In this document: in pieces, positions 23,693 through 32,811 of the stretch | How positions within the stretch are numbered: position 1 is the stretch's first letter | Layout: every line of letters begins with the position of its first letter | From: Priestia koreensis | Lineage (GTDB): Bacteria > Bacillota > Bacilli > Bacillales > Bacillaceae_H | Direction: 5' to 3' | Length of the DNA stretch: 64,000 bases | Assembly: GCF_001274935.1 (NCBI RefSeq) | Contig: NZ_LILC01000030.1 | Span: 62,001 to 126,000, forward strand | The notes under the pieces: model-generated | What the model saw: the letters and a program-made list of their open reading frames with translations, nothing else | The model's database searches: none | Told to the model about the DNA's origin: nothing | Made by a program: the position numbers and the translations under genes

Positions 23693-25514
23693 AGTTCGTT
23701 GTTTTCTTTTCTTCATAATGATTAAACGCAGGTCCAAGGCTCACTAATGTATCACCGTCGCTTACATCAATATCTGTTCCTTCAGCGAAAAAATGAAGCT
23801 CTTTGGACTTCGTAAAGACGAATAAATAGAGCGTATCTTCATTCCGTTCTTCCTTAAATTGCTCAAATGAATATTTTTCGGTAATACTCGTTTGGCGAAT
23901 AACGTAACCTTCTTCGATTTTATCGTTTAAATGTTCCCACGTGATTCCTTCTTTAAATAATAATCTACCGCCGACAGTGTGGACAATTTCATCTAATCCT
24001 TCCTCTTTTTGCTTATTTAAGCTCAGCTGGAAGACGTTATTTCGACCGTATTCTGGAATGAAGGTTGTACATACTAACGCGTTATATGCGTCGATTTCCG
24101 TCATCGTCAGCATGTAGTCATATGGTGTCATATCAATTTCATATTCGGTATGACTTGATAAAATTTCCCCTCTGAATACAGGCACCTCATATTTTCGTGC
24201 GGATAACAGTCGATACCACGAAGCATCGGTTAGAAGGACAGGCACTTTTAACTCCTTTAATACCTTGGCTAGCTCTGTCGTGAATGCATTTCCTCCAACA
24301 AGCAGAACCCCTGGCGTTTCACTGAGTGCGAGGTCTAGCTTCTTCGCGATCCAGCCAATAGAAAAACCATGTACGCATACCGTAGCAAATACGAGCGCAA
24401 ACGTTAAGGATGTCAAAATAGATGCGTCTTTAAATCCCGCATCTGTTAACACGCCAGCAAAATAACCAGAAACGGTTAAGGCCACAATCCCACGCGGGGC
24501 AATCCATCCCACTAAAATCTTTTCCTTTGTACTTAAATCGCTTTTTATCGTCGAAAGAAAGATTGAAAGTGGTCGTACGACGAATAGCATTAATAAGACG
24601 AATACGATAATGCGCCAGTCTAATATTTTCTCAAGCGTATCCACGCTAAGTGACGCTGTGAGCATAATAAAAATACCGGAAATAAGGAGTACTGAAATAT
24701 TTTCTTTAAAATGACGCATGTCGTTAATCGATGCGATATGCATATTTGCAAGCGTAACGCCGATAGCCGTCACGGCAAGTAAGCCTGTTTCGTGCCCTAT
24801 TTCATCGCTTAGTACAAATGTGGCTAACACGGCAGCGAATACGATCGGCGCTTTTAGAAATTCAGGAACGTATCCCTTCTCAAACATCCAGCCGATTCCT
24901 CGTCCTACCAACCAGCCAATTAATACGGCTAGCAAAGAGGCTAAAATAAACCAAACTAAATCCATCGAACTACCGGTTTTTTCAGTTAGAATTTTGATAA
25001 ATTCATATGCGAATACCGCCAAAACCGCGCCAAATGGATCGACAATAATCCCTTCCCACTTCAATATTTTTGCAGGTTTCGGTTTTAGTTTAGCCTGCCT
25101 CAATAGTGGAATGATTACAGTAGGACCCGTTACGATGAAGAGGCCGCCAATAACGAACGACACTGCCCAAGACAAGTCTGCAACCAAATGTGCGGCAATA
25201 GCCCCAAAGAGCCATGCTAGCACGGCTCCAATGGAGATAATTCGGAGAATTGGTCCACCTATTCCTCGAATTTCGCGAACATCCAGGTTCAAGCTTCCTT
25301 CAAATAAGATAATTGCAACTGCCATTGAAATAATCGGCTTAAACAGCGTATCGAAATCCTCTTTCGGGTCAATAAGCCCAAAAGCTGGCCCAGCCAGTAA
25401 CCCAGCAACAGACATGATGACAATTGCTGGAAGATTAAAGCGCCATGCGAGCCACTGCGAACCGATGCCTAGTGCACCTATTAACATAAGATGAAACAGC
25501 AGTGAATCAAGCAT
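23691..25514 (-). CDS. Cation:proton antiporter (CPA family) with C-terminal RCK-like domain
   Basis: A 607-residue protein. Residues 1-390 form twelve or so membrane helices of the NhaP/CPA1 type, including IILFEGSLNLD, GPTVIIPLLRQAKL, WEGIIVDPFGAVLAVF and GWIAPRGIVALTVSG, which carry the transport-site acidic residues. The cytosolic tail starts with VLLVGGNAFTTELAKVLKEL, a Rossmann-like TrkA_N/RCK segment, then a TrkA_C-like end (GDTLVSLGPAF), so nucleotide or ion gating is likely. It exchanges sodium or potassium for protons; ion preference is not deducible. Start at 25514 follows GGAGGAAAGGGG. Confidence 0.85.
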   Translation of the reverse strand: MLDSLLFHLMLIGALGIGSQWLAWRFNLPAIVIMSVAGLLAGPAFGLIDPKEDFDTLFKPIISMAVAIILFEGSLNLDVREIRGIGGPILRIISIGAVLAWLFGAIAAHLVADLSWAVSFVIGGLFIVTGPTVIIPLLRQAKLKPKPAKILKWEGIIVDPFGAVLAVFAYEFIKILTEKTGSSMDLVWFILASLLAVLIGWLVGRGIGWMFEKGYVPEFLKAPIVFAAVLATFVLSDEIGHETGLLAVTAIGVTLANMHIASINDMRHFKENISVLLISGIFIMLTASLSVDTLEKILDWRIIVFVLLMLFVVRPLSIFLSTIKSDLSTKEKILVGWIAPRGIVALTVSGYFAGVLTDAGFKDASILTSLTFALVFATVCVHGFSIGWIAKKLDLALSETPGVLLVGGNAFTTELAKVLKELKVPVLLTDASWYRLLSARKYEVPVFRGEILSSHTEYEIDMTPYDYMLTMTEIDAYNALVCTTFIPEYGRNNVFQLSLNKQKEEGLDEIVHTVGGRLLFKEGITWEHLNDKIEEGYVIRQTSITEKYSFEQFKEERNEDTLYLFVFTKSKELHFFAEGTDIDVSDGDTLVSLGPAFNHYEEKKTTN

Positions 25515-25660
25515 TTTGTTCCCCTTTCCTCCATTGAACAACCTAGAGACATTGTTTTATGTAAAAACTTTTTAATTCAGTAATGCGTGAATGTACTTTA
25601 CTAATTTAACCTTGTCTCTTCACCTTCAAACCTTATGTATTGGAAGAAAACGGTACCATC

Positions 25661-25693
25661 AAAAAAAGCTGAGAAATTACTCTCAGCTTTTTT
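25661..25693. terminator. Terminator-like hairpin ahead of the chemotaxis pseudogene
   Basis: AAAAGCTGAG/CTCAGCTTTT stem with an 8-base loop and T or A tracts on both sides. No plus-strand gene precedes it and the minus-strand gene starts beyond it, so it may be a relic of a lost gene. Confidence 0.65.
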
Positions 25694-25698
25694 GCATC

Positions 25699-26479
25699 AT
25701 GTCCTTATAACTTAATACGCCTTCAAACGCTTGTTGTATTTTTTCCAGTCATCGTTTTATTTAATTCTGTCTCCGTTTATGCACTATTGGTTTGCAGATA
25801 AAATGGTGATTGAAACAAGCATGAATGAATCGATCTTAAAGGCGATTTACTTTACCATTCAATTTCTATTTATCGGCTTTTTACTTGTAAACAGCACCAA
25901 ACGCTCAAGCAATATGCTCGTGCATAGCGAGGAACTAACTCAGCATGTAACAGAGGTTCTAGCAGCCACAACGGAATCGTCCAGCACGTTAAGTAAAAAT
26001 GTCTATGAGTTGAATCATAATATTCAAGATTCACAGCTCGGAATTAATCAAATCAATGCGGCTGTACAGAACCTTCGAGAGCAAAGCGGCTTCTTTTTAT
26101 CGCTAATTGAACAGACGGAACTACAAAAGACCAAGTCATTACGTCCTTTAAGCAAACGGATCACATTGTTAATCACAGTGTAGATACCATTCATGAATCT
26201 GTTTCATCGTATGACCAACTTATCACGCTACAAAAACAAATGAACGACAAGCTCCAATCGCTCACATCGAACATGAATGTGCTTGATCAAAAAGGCGAAA
26301 TGGTGAACGATGCTATGTCTACTCTTCGGAATACTCATAAAGATAATGATATTAACGTAGAAGAAATTGCAGCATCCGTTGAAGAGATTACCGCCTCTTT
26401 CCAAGAAATTAGCGCATATGTAGAGGAAGTAAACGAACGCGCTCACTCTTTAAATAACATCGCAAAAGAAGCCCGCTAA
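25699..26479 (+). pseudogene. Degenerate methyl-accepting chemotaxis protein
   Basis: Fragments in at least three frames together spell one receptor. From the ATG at 25699 an early break leads to a frame encoding LIRLQTLVVFFPVIVLFNSVSVYALLV; near 25795 the reading shifts to HYWFADKMVIETSM, a hydrophobic segment and a signalling coiled coil (HSEELTQHVTEVLAATTESS, GINQINAAVQNL). Near 26115 it shifts again to DQVITSFKQTDHIVNHSV and ends EEIAASVEEITASFQEIS. The repeated Glu/Ala/Ser heptads are those of MCP signalling domains. No continuous product could be made, and no ribosome site is visible. It is evidently decayed. Confidence 0.8.
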
Positions 26480-26502
26480 GTAAAATAGCGGGCTTCTTCT
26501 TT
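26470..26502. terminator. Terminator between the pseudogene and the methionine gamma-lyase gene
   Basis: GCCCGCT/AGCGGGC stem with a 9-base loop followed by a T-rich stretch on the plus strand. It overlaps the last codons of the decayed receptor. Confidence 0.7.
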
Positions 26503-26504
26503 CT

Positions 26505-27692
26505 TTATAAAATTGTATCCAATGCCTGAGATAAATCGTCCCAAATATCCTCCCACGCTTCTAATCCGACCGAAAGACGAATAAGCTGATCTGTAATTCC
26601 CATTTCTACTCGCTCTTGTGCTGGAATGACAGAATGCGTCATCGTGGCAGGGTGCTGAATTAACGTTTCAGCATCGCCTAAGCTTACGGCAATTTTGATA
26701 AGATCCAAAGCATTTAGCACACGCTGTGCATCCTTCTTGCTTCCCTTGATTTCAAATGAAATAAGACCTCCACCTTTTTTCATTTGCTTCGCCATGATCG
26801 GATAATCTGGATGCTGAACGTTTCCTGGATAATACACGCGCTCTACAGATGGATGCATATTAAGCTTTTGAAAAAGACGCTCTGCATTTTCGCAATGACG
26901 GTCCATACGTACAGGCAGCGTTTTGAGTCCTCGAAGCAATAACCACGCATCAAAAGGTGCAAGTACTCCCCCAATATCCTTTTGTGTTGTCACTGCCATG
27001 TTCTCAATAAAATCTTTCTTTCCAACCACGACACCGGCAATCACATCGCCGTGTCCGCAAATATATTTGGTGGCGCTATGAAGAACGATATCACAGCCTA
27101 ATACAAGTGGCTGCTGAAGATAAGGTGAAGAAAATGTGTTGTCGACTACGACCTGTAATCCATATTCATTTGCAACTTTTACAACAAGCGATAAATCCAC
27201 TAGTTTCATCGTAGGGTTAATCGGTGTCTCTACGTAAATACAAACCGTTTCAGGCCTAATGAGAGCTCGAAGCTGCTCCTCCGTTTCCATTGCACAAAAA
27301 TCATGTGTAATGTTGTACTTTTCCTCCATCAGCTGTAAAAGTCCAAACGTACACCCATAAATACCCTGAGAACAAATAATATGATCATTTGCTTTTGTTA
27401 ATGAAATCAGTGTTGCTGACACGGCCGCCATTCCTGAACTGAACGCAAGCGCTGCTTCTCCCGCCTCCATAATTGCCATTTTCTCTTCCAATGATCGAAC
27501 CGTTGGGTTGCCTAATCGCGAGTAGACGTAGCCCTCTTCTTCTCCTTTAAAACGCATCTCACCCTGCTCCGCATTGCGAAACGTAAAAGTAGACGTTTGG
27601 AAAATTGGCATTGAAAGACTTCCTAAGTGATGATCTGCATTATATCCGCTATGAATGACCTCTGTTTCTATTTTTCTCGTCCCATGTTTCAT
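26505..27692 (-). CDS. mdeA: Methionine gamma-lyase (Cys/Met metabolism PLP enzyme)
   Basis: A 395-residue PLP enzyme. The internal lysine is in VLHSATKYICGHGD, the phosphate-binding YSRLGNPT and SSGMAA are present, and the segment IYGCTFGLL carries the Tyr-Cys pair (Tyr114/Cys116 in Pseudomonas enzyme numbering) that marks methionine gamma-lyase rather than cystathionine enzymes. It would split methionine into methanethiol, 2-oxobutyrate and ammonia. Cystathionine gamma-lyase or synthase activity remains possible. Start follows AGAGGGGAT. A near-perfect cre site lies upstream; no S-box was found. Single gene between terminators. Confidence 0.85.
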   Translation of the reverse strand: MKHGTRKIETEVIHSGYNADHHLGSLSMPIFQTSTFTFRNAEQGEMRFKGEEEGYVYSRLGNPTVRSLEEKMAIMEAGEAALAFSSGMAAVSATLISLTKANDHIICSQGIYGCTFGLLQLMEEKYNITHDFCAMETEEQLRALIRPETVCIYVETPINPTMKLVDLSLVVKVANEYGLQVVVDNTFSSPYLQQPLVLGCDIVLHSATKYICGHGDVIAGVVVGKKDFIENMAVTTQKDIGGVLAPFDAWLLLRGLKTLPVRMDRHCENAERLFQKLNMHPSVERVYYPGNVQHPDYPIMAKQMKKGGGLISFEIKGSKKDAQRVLNALDLIKIAVSLGDAETLIQHPATMTHSVIPAQERVEMGITDQLIRLSVGLEAWEDIWDDLSQALDTIL

Positions 27693-27757
27693 AATATCCC
27701 CTCTTGTCTCTAAAAATGATCTCTCTACCTCCTTATCATATGTAAAAACTCCACATA

Positions 27758-27772
27758 ATGAAAGCGTTTTCT
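27758..27772. promoter_or_regulatory. Candidate cre site upstream of mdeA
   Basis: ATGAAAGCGTTTTCT matches the CcpA consensus WTGNAANCGNWNNCA except for the last base. It lies 66 bases upstream of the start, near the likely -35 region. Confidence 0.45.
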
Positions 27773-27820
27773 TTTTCAGTGTTTCTCAATCAGATTACTG
27801 AGATTCTTATGAAAAAACAC

Positions 27821-27849
27821 AAAAAAAGAGACGCACCGTCTCTTTTTTT
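27821..27849. terminator. Terminator after the STAS gene
   Basis: AGAGAC/GTCTCT stem extended by A and T tracts, 10 bases after the STAS gene stop codon on the minus strand. It can work in both directions. Confidence 0.75.
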
Positions 27850-27858
27850 GTTTCTATA

Positions 27859-28617
27859 TCAACACACTGGAAAAAACTTTTCAATAGCTTCTTTTAAGTT
27901 ACTAATATAGTCTGCCGGTATCTCAATTCCCGCATTATACTTATGAAGCGCAACCGCATGTACAGGATTCACGCCTGTTAAATAACAGTCTGTCCCCATT
28001 AGTTTGAAGTCACCAATGAGACGAGATAAGTGAGAAATTCCCTCTGCCTCTACTTTTCCAATTGCTTGAAAATCAATAATGATCTTCTCAATCGAGCTAT
28101 TGTAGAGTGAATTCACCAGCCTACTTCGGTTATATGAAATTAATTCTTCGTTCAGTGTTCCAAACAATGGAATTAATGCCACTTCTTTTGAAAGGTTAAT
28201 AAGTGGACCAGAAAGCTGAACGATCTTTTTTAATGAATTCTCGACTTCTTCTTTTTTAAGAAACAATTCAAGATCCGTTTCAGCTAATCGCTTTCTGTGC
28301 TGCTGTACTTGTTCAGTAAGAAGCTTAATATGCTCATCTTGCTCGATACACGTAATGTACCCTTCATTATCAACCCATTTAATTGCCACTTTAAAAAGAG
28401 CAAATGGAGAACGATGAGTTTTCATTACTAACTCTGTTTCAACTCTGTCATTTGAAAAAAGCTTTTCCTGCGCTTTTTTCTTACTTTCACGATCGACTAG
28501 ATTTAAAAAGTTTGGAGTTGTCGTAAATATATCTCGTGTGCAATCTGATATCTCCAATATTTCTAGGAAGCGATTTACCCTAAAATACGGAAAAGGTAAA
28601 TGCCTAGTGTTTGACAA
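27859..28617 (-). CDS. RsbR-like regulator with C-terminal STAS domain
   Basis: About 252 residues. An N-terminal PAS-like segment (LPFPYFRVNRFLEILEIS) is followed by a helical linker (about 95-140) and a STAS domain from about residue 145 (IVQLSGPLINLSKEVALIPLFGTLN; KIIIDFQAIGKVEAEGISHLSRLI; CYLTGVNPVHAVAL). RsbR-type proteins build stressosomes that control sigma-B or similar partner switches. The two threonines phosphorylated in RsbRA appear to be replaced here (alignment by eye). The TTG at 28617 is preferred because GAGGGAG precedes it; an ATG at 28638 has a poor site. It overlaps the B12-binding gene by 14 bases, so the pair is co-translated. Confidence 0.75.
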   Translation of the reverse strand: MSNTRHLPFPYFRVNRFLEILEISDCTRDIFTTTPNFLNLVDRESKKKAQEKLFSNDRVETELVMKTHRSPFALFKVAIKWVDNEGYITCIEQDEHIKLLTEQVQQHRKRLAETDLELFLKKEEVENSLKKIVQLSGPLINLSKEVALIPLFGTLNEELISYNRSRLVNSLYNSSIEKIIIDFQAIGKVEAEGISHLSRLIGDFKLMGTDCYLTGVNPVHAVALHKYNAGIEIPADYISNLKEAIEKFFPVC

Positions 28618-29281
28618 TCGACTTCGCTCCCTCTTCATAACTCGCTAACCAATCAGATAAATGACCAAGAGTACTAATTAACTTCGTATCCTTTGAGCAG
28701 CAATGTTCATAGTTATGAGGATACTGGGCAATCATTCTCCCCCCTATCATCACCTGTGGTTGATGAGTCTGTGCCTCCATCTTTTCAACGTATTCAGAAA
28801 GACGAGGAGCATAGTGCGCCATACTAAATGAGAGACCAATTACTTCTGGCTCCCATTTCTCAGAAGCTAGCATCGCATACTCTAACGGCAAATTTGCGCC
28901 TAGAAATTTCGTGTTCCATCCATAATCTTCAAAGATGATGGAGATCATTTTTAGTCCGAGGTAATGCTGTTCATCTTCTATACACAAAAATAAAGCTCTC
29001 GGCTGTTCATCATATACATGATCTTTTTTTTCTTTTTTCAGCATGTGCTGATAACGTGATAAAACGTAGTCACATGTCATCGTCGCTAAATGTTCGTCAG
29101 CAACCGTAATGGCATCCGTTTCCCAAAGGTCACCAATCCGAACCATTGCTGGTGAAATGAGCTCTTGAAACAGCATTAAGCAGCCATTTAACTGTTCATG
29201 CTCATCGAGCACTAGTTCCCATGCCTGCTCTTCATTGCCTTTTAACAAAAGCTCGGTAAGGTATTCAGACCGTTTATTCAA
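28604..29281 (-). CDS. Cobalamin-binding sensor protein (CarH-like B12 module without DNA-binding domain)
   Basis: A 225-residue protein with two parts: a helical cap (about 1-85) and a B12-binding Rossmann domain (about 93-215). The cap has W53 followed after nine residues by E63-H64, the Wx9EH motif that marks photosensory AdoCbl caps of CarH/LitR. The Rossmann part has E104-x-H106-x-x-G109, in the place of the lower-ligand DxHxxG motif. There is no MerR DNA-binding domain, so output must go through a partner, most simply the overlapping STAS protein. Start is TTG with AGAGGTGA upstream. Light or cobalamin sensing is inference. Confidence 0.8.
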   Translation of the reverse strand: MNKRSEYLTELLLKGNEEQAWELVLDEHEQLNGCLMLFQELISPAMVRIGDLWETDAITVADEHLATMTCDYVLSRYQHMLKKEKKDHVYDEQPRALFLCIEDEQHYLGLKMISIIFEDYGWNTKFLGANLPLEYAMLASEKWEPEVIGLSFSMAHYAPRLSEYVEKMEAQTHQPQVMIGGRMIAQYPHNYEHCCSKDTKLISTLGHLSDWLASYEEGAKSIVKH

Positions 29282-29574
29282 AAAATCACCTCTACTGGTT
29301 TTTATATACTTCGTAAAGCGTATTTGATTGATTATTTCTACAAAATCCTATATGATTCCTCTTTCTTTTCACCGCGTAGCGACAATAGACAAGAACTAAT
29401 CGTAAAAGATCATTTTATTCACCTTAACACAAACTTCCACAACACGATACAATTGTTCTCTTTTATATCAGAGACAATTTAGCTATAATTTTAAAGAGAT
29501 AAAATGTTTTTATCGTTTAAACAAGACATTTCAATCTATTCACATAAAGTATGCAGTAAAGAAAGGTGTAGAGC

Positions 29575-31131
29575 ATGAGTATTTTAACAGTAAAAAACTT
29601 AAGTCACGGTTTCGGTGACCGCGCAATTTTTAATGATGTTTCCTTTCGATTATTAAAAGGTGAGCACATTGGATTAATTGGTGCCAACGGTGAAGGAAAA
29701 TCAACGTTTATGAACATTATCACGGGCAAGCTTGAGCCTGATGATGGAAAAGTAGAATGGTCGAAAAAAGTACGCGTTGGTTATTTAGATCAGCACGCAG
29801 TGTTAGAGCGCGGCTTAAGTATTCGCGACGTATTACGTACCGCTTTTCAATATTTGTTTGATCTTGAAGAAGAAATGAACGGCATCTATGGAAAGATGGC
29901 GGACGTATCTCCAGAAGAACTAGAGGGCCTGTTAGAAGAAGTAGGAACACTTCAAGACATGCTTACGAATAACGATTTCTACACAATTGATGCTAAGATT
30001 GAAGAAATTGCTCGCGGTTTAGGACTAGATGATATCGGCTTAGAACGCGACGTACATGATTTAAGCGGTGGACAACGTACGAAGGTACTACTAGCTAAGC
30101 TGCTCCTTGAAAAACCCGATATTTTATTACTAGATGAGCCGACCAACTATCTTGATGAACAGCATATTGAATGGCTAAAACGCTATCTACAGGAATATGA
30201 GAATGCCTTTGTACTAATTTCCCATGATATTCCTTTCTTAAACAGCGTTATTAATCTCATTTATCATATGGAAAATCAAGAGCTTAACCGCTACGTTGGG
30301 GATTATGATGACTTCATGAAGGTATATGAGGTGAAAAAACAACAGTTAGAATCAGCTTATAAGAAGCAGCAACAGGAAATCTCAAACTTAAAAGATTTCG
30401 TTGCCCGCAACAAAGCTCGTGTGTCAACGAGAAACATGGCCATGTCGAGACAGAAGAAGCTTGATAAAATGGATGTCATTGAACTAGCACAGGAAAGACC
30501 AAAACCAGAATTTAATTTTAAAGAAGCTCGCACCGCAAGCAAGCTCATCTTCCAAACAAAAGACTTAGTGATCGGCTATAATGAACCGTTATCAAGACCG
30601 TTAAACTTAAAGATGGAGCGCGGACAAAAAATTGCTTTAGTAGGAGCGAACGGAATTGGGAAAACGACTCTTCTAAAAAGTATTTTAGGCGAAATTACGC
30701 CCGTATCAGGAACAGTGGAACGCGGTGACTATCAAGAGATTGGCTATTTTGAGCAAGAGGTAAAAACAGCTAATCACAACACGTGTATTGAAGAAGTATG
30801 GAGTGAATTCCCTTCCTTTACACAGTACGAAGTACGCGCCGCACTTGCAAAATGTGGATTAACGACAAAGCACATTGAAAGCAAAGTTGAAGTTCTTAGC
30901 GGTGGAGAAAAGGCCAAAGTTCGTTTGTGTAAGCTCATGAATACAGAAACAAATATTCTTGTATTTGACGAGCCTACCAATCATTTGGATGTAGATGCAA
31001 AAGAAGAGTTAAAACGTGCACTTAAAGCCTATAAAGGGACTGTTTTACTCATCTCCCATGAACCTGAATTTTACCATGACATCGTAACTGAAACATGGAA
31101 CTGTGAATCCTGGACAACAAAAGTCTTTTAA
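29575..31131 (+). CDS. ykpA: ABC-F family ATPase YkpA
   Basis: A 518-residue cytoplasmic protein with two ABC domains and no membrane part. Walker A motifs are GANGEGKST and GANGIGKTT; signatures are LSGGQRTKV and LSGGEKAKV; Walker B motifs end in LLDEPTNYLD and VFDEPTNHLD. The linker between domains (about 240-320) is the tRNA-contacting region of translation-factor ABC-F proteins. The sequence closely recalls B. subtilis YkpA, an EttA/Ybit-type translation factor. The 290-base upstream gap is AT-rich and includes a TATAAT at 29484, a likely -10 box. GAAAGG precedes the ATG, and a strong terminator follows. Confidence 0.92.
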   Translation: MSILTVKNLSHGFGDRAIFNDVSFRLLKGEHIGLIGANGEGKSTFMNIITGKLEPDDGKVEWSKKVRVGYLDQHAVLERGLSIRDVLRTAFQYLFDLEEEMNGIYGKMADVSPEELEGLLEEVGTLQDMLTNNDFYTIDAKIEEIARGLGLDDIGLERDVHDLSGGQRTKVLLAKLLLEKPDILLLDEPTNYLDEQHIEWLKRYLQEYENAFVLISHDIPFLNSVINLIYHMENQELNRYVGDYDDFMKVYEVKKQQLESAYKKQQQEISNLKDFVARNKARVSTRNMAMSRQKKLDKMDVIELAQERPKPEFNFKEARTASKLIFQTKDLVIGYNEPLSRPLNLKMERGQKIALVGANGIGKTTLLKSILGEITPVSGTVERGDYQEIGYFEQEVKTANHNTCIEEVWSEFPSFTQYEVRAALAKCGLTTKHIESKVEVLSGGEKAKVRLCKLMNTETNILVFDEPTNHLDVDAKEELKRALKAYKGTVLLISHEPEFYHDIVTETWNCESWTTKVF

Positions 31132-31136
31132 AGAAA

Positions 31137-31167
31137 GAAAAACCCCTCGAATGAGGGGTTTTTTTGT
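31137..31167 (+). terminator. Terminator of ykpA
   Basis: ACCCCTC/GAGGGGT stem with a 4-base loop followed by seven T. Confidence 0.9.
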
Positions 31168-31285
31168 CGAAACTATTATTATTCTGAAATTATGTTCGAT
31201 TCTATGTTACGAACGAATTTTTGTCCAAATTAAGCCAATTCTTGTGGATAACCCATTAATCCGTTGATAAGTAGGAAAATAACCG

Positions 31286-32623
31286 TCACTTATCCACAGT
31301 TATATACGATTGTTTGGGATGGTTAGGCTGATCTGGGTACATTAATTGTAATTTCCCCTCATTTACGAGCTTGCTGAGATAGTTGTTTCGCAACCCATCT
31401 GGAATTCGTTCCAACAACATTGATAAATCTTTTAAACGAAGAGGTTTTTTTTCGCACAGCTGCAGGATAATCTCTTCCATTTGCTTTGGTGGAAGTCGTC
31501 TTCTTTCACGAGCAACTTTTGCGAGTAAAATCAATTCCTCCGACTCACTAGCTTCTGTCTGAATTTCTTCACGATTGGATTTTTTTTCAGTCGTATCGCC
31601 TATTTTATTATAGGACTTATCGGTTCTATTATAGTAGTTAACCTCTTTATTAAAGGAGTTTTCCAGACTATTATATGACTTATTTACTTTATTATACGAG
31701 TTAACCTCTTTATTATATGAGTTATGTTTTTTAATATAGGAGTTATGTTTTTCGTTATTTCCCGATACATCAACTCCTATATTAGTCGTTTTTTGTTCTT
31801 TTGTAGGTTGTTCTTTTATTGGGTGTCTTTCTGAAGAAGACACTAAATGAATCGATAAAATAGTTTGCTCTGATTCAGGATGCTGATGTAGAGTCGGTGA
31901 CATTTCGTTAAATGATTGGGTTGCATTAGCAATTGATTTTAATCCAGAACCGGCTCTTTTACAAAGATCAAGTAGGACAAACATTTTAAATAACGTTGGA
32001 TTTCGTAAATGACTCATATTGGTGGTAAAAGCTTGTTCCTCAGAAATAAGTAGGAGCCCTGGATTGGTCATTTGAATGTACTCGGTTTCTCGTTCAATTA
32101 CAATGCCGCTTTGCCCTGTGTAGTCTGCATGTACAATTGCATTCATAAGCGCTTCATGAAGCAACGAATGAGGGAGCGATTGTGACGCCGCAGAGAAAGA
32201 TTCATCTAAATAAGTCATTGTCTTATAATAAAAGTCATACACGTTACCAGACCATGTACCATCTTGTGATGTAAAGCGCTTTTCCCACTCGCCTTTTACT
32301 ATATTGGACAATGTTTGTCGGTATTCTAAAAAGTATTGTGGTAAAACTTCTGTAATGATGCGCTCTTCACTAAACATTAGCAAACCAGCAACTGTTAACC
32401 CTTCTACGTTCGTGTTTCGATGCTTTCCCCATGCACCAATCTTGTATAAAAATTCTTTCGTATCTAGGTTGTTCCAAGGATGCTGGGGCTTGGATGCTGC
32501 AAATTTTTCTCGATAATCTTTAATGGACTCGAAGTTAATCTCATTTAACCCATAGTTTTCAAGAATATGATTATCTTGAAGCTCTACAGAGGCTGAAATG
32601 AACGAGTTTGTATCATTTTTCAC
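31286..32623 (-). CDS. RecG-like ATP-binding regulator (COG2865 type) with a heptapeptide repeat
   Basis: A 445-residue protein. The central part (about 75-260) matches the ATP-binding region of COG2865 putative regulators: EGLTVAGLLMFSEE, SLLHEALMNAIVHADY and LCKRAGSGLKSI. These proteins usually carry an N-terminal AlbA_2 (Schlafen-like) domain, but little of it is visible here, so the protein may be N-terminally shortened. Residues about 290-340 form seven repeats of the kind KHNSYNK, followed by an acidic stretch and a C-terminal winged-helix-like region (LRLKDLSMLLERIPDGLRNNYLSKLV). Start codon GTG follows AGAGGGGAT. Function unknown. Confidence 0.72.
   Translation of the reverse strand: MKNDTNSFISASVELQDNHILENYGLNEINFESIKDYREKFAASKPQHPWNNLDTKEFLYKIGAWGKHRNTNVEGLTVAGLLMFSEERIITEVLPQYFLEYRQTLSNIVKGEWEKRFTSQDGTWSGNVYDFYYKTMTYLDESFSAASQSLPHSLLHEALMNAIVHADYTGQSGIVIERETEYIQMTNPGLLLISEEQAFTTNMSHLRNPTLFKMFVLLDLCKRAGSGLKSIANATQSFNEMSPTLHQHPESEQTILSIHLVSSSERHPIKEQPTKEQKTTNIGVDVSGNNEKHNSYIKKHNSYNKEVNSYNKVNKSYNSLENSFNKEVNYYNRTDKSYNKIGDTTEKKSNREEIQTEASESEELILLAKVARERRRLPPKQMEEIILQLCEKKPLRLKDLSMLLERIPDGLRNNYLSKLVNEGKLQLMYPDQPNHPKQSYITVDK
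31606..31752 (-). repeat. Seven in-frame 21-base tandem repeats
   Basis: Within the COG2865-type gene, seven diverged 21-base units each encode seven residues, ending mostly in NSYNK or a variant (KHNSYIK, EVNSYNK, LENSFNK, TDKSYNK). On the plus strand each unit contains a TATTATA-like core and a GAGTTA-like core. Confidence 0.8.
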
Positions 32624-32782
32624 TCTAAATCCCCTCTTACCTTCATTAGTTCATGCTTCCTATTTTAACATCTTTATAGAATGTTCTCCTGCTAAACCAT
32701 GAAAAGACGTAAATTTATAGCAAAAACTGTGGATAACCTGTTCCTACGTTCCATATGAGGGAGAAAATCCTTTCTTACACAC

Positions 32783-32810
32783 AAAAAAATCCACTGTTTC
32801 CACAGTGAAT
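32783..32810 (-). terminator. Terminator of the WG-repeat gene
   Basis: CACTG/CAGTG-centred stem with a GGAA-type loop, followed on the minus strand by seven T. It lies just after the stop codon at 32812. Confidence 0.75.
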
Positions 32811-32811
32811 C

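Noticed and set aside
27693..27820. S-box (SAM) riboswitch upstream of methionine gamma-lyase
   Set aside because: No S-box core or terminator pair is visible; the only signal is a cre-like site.
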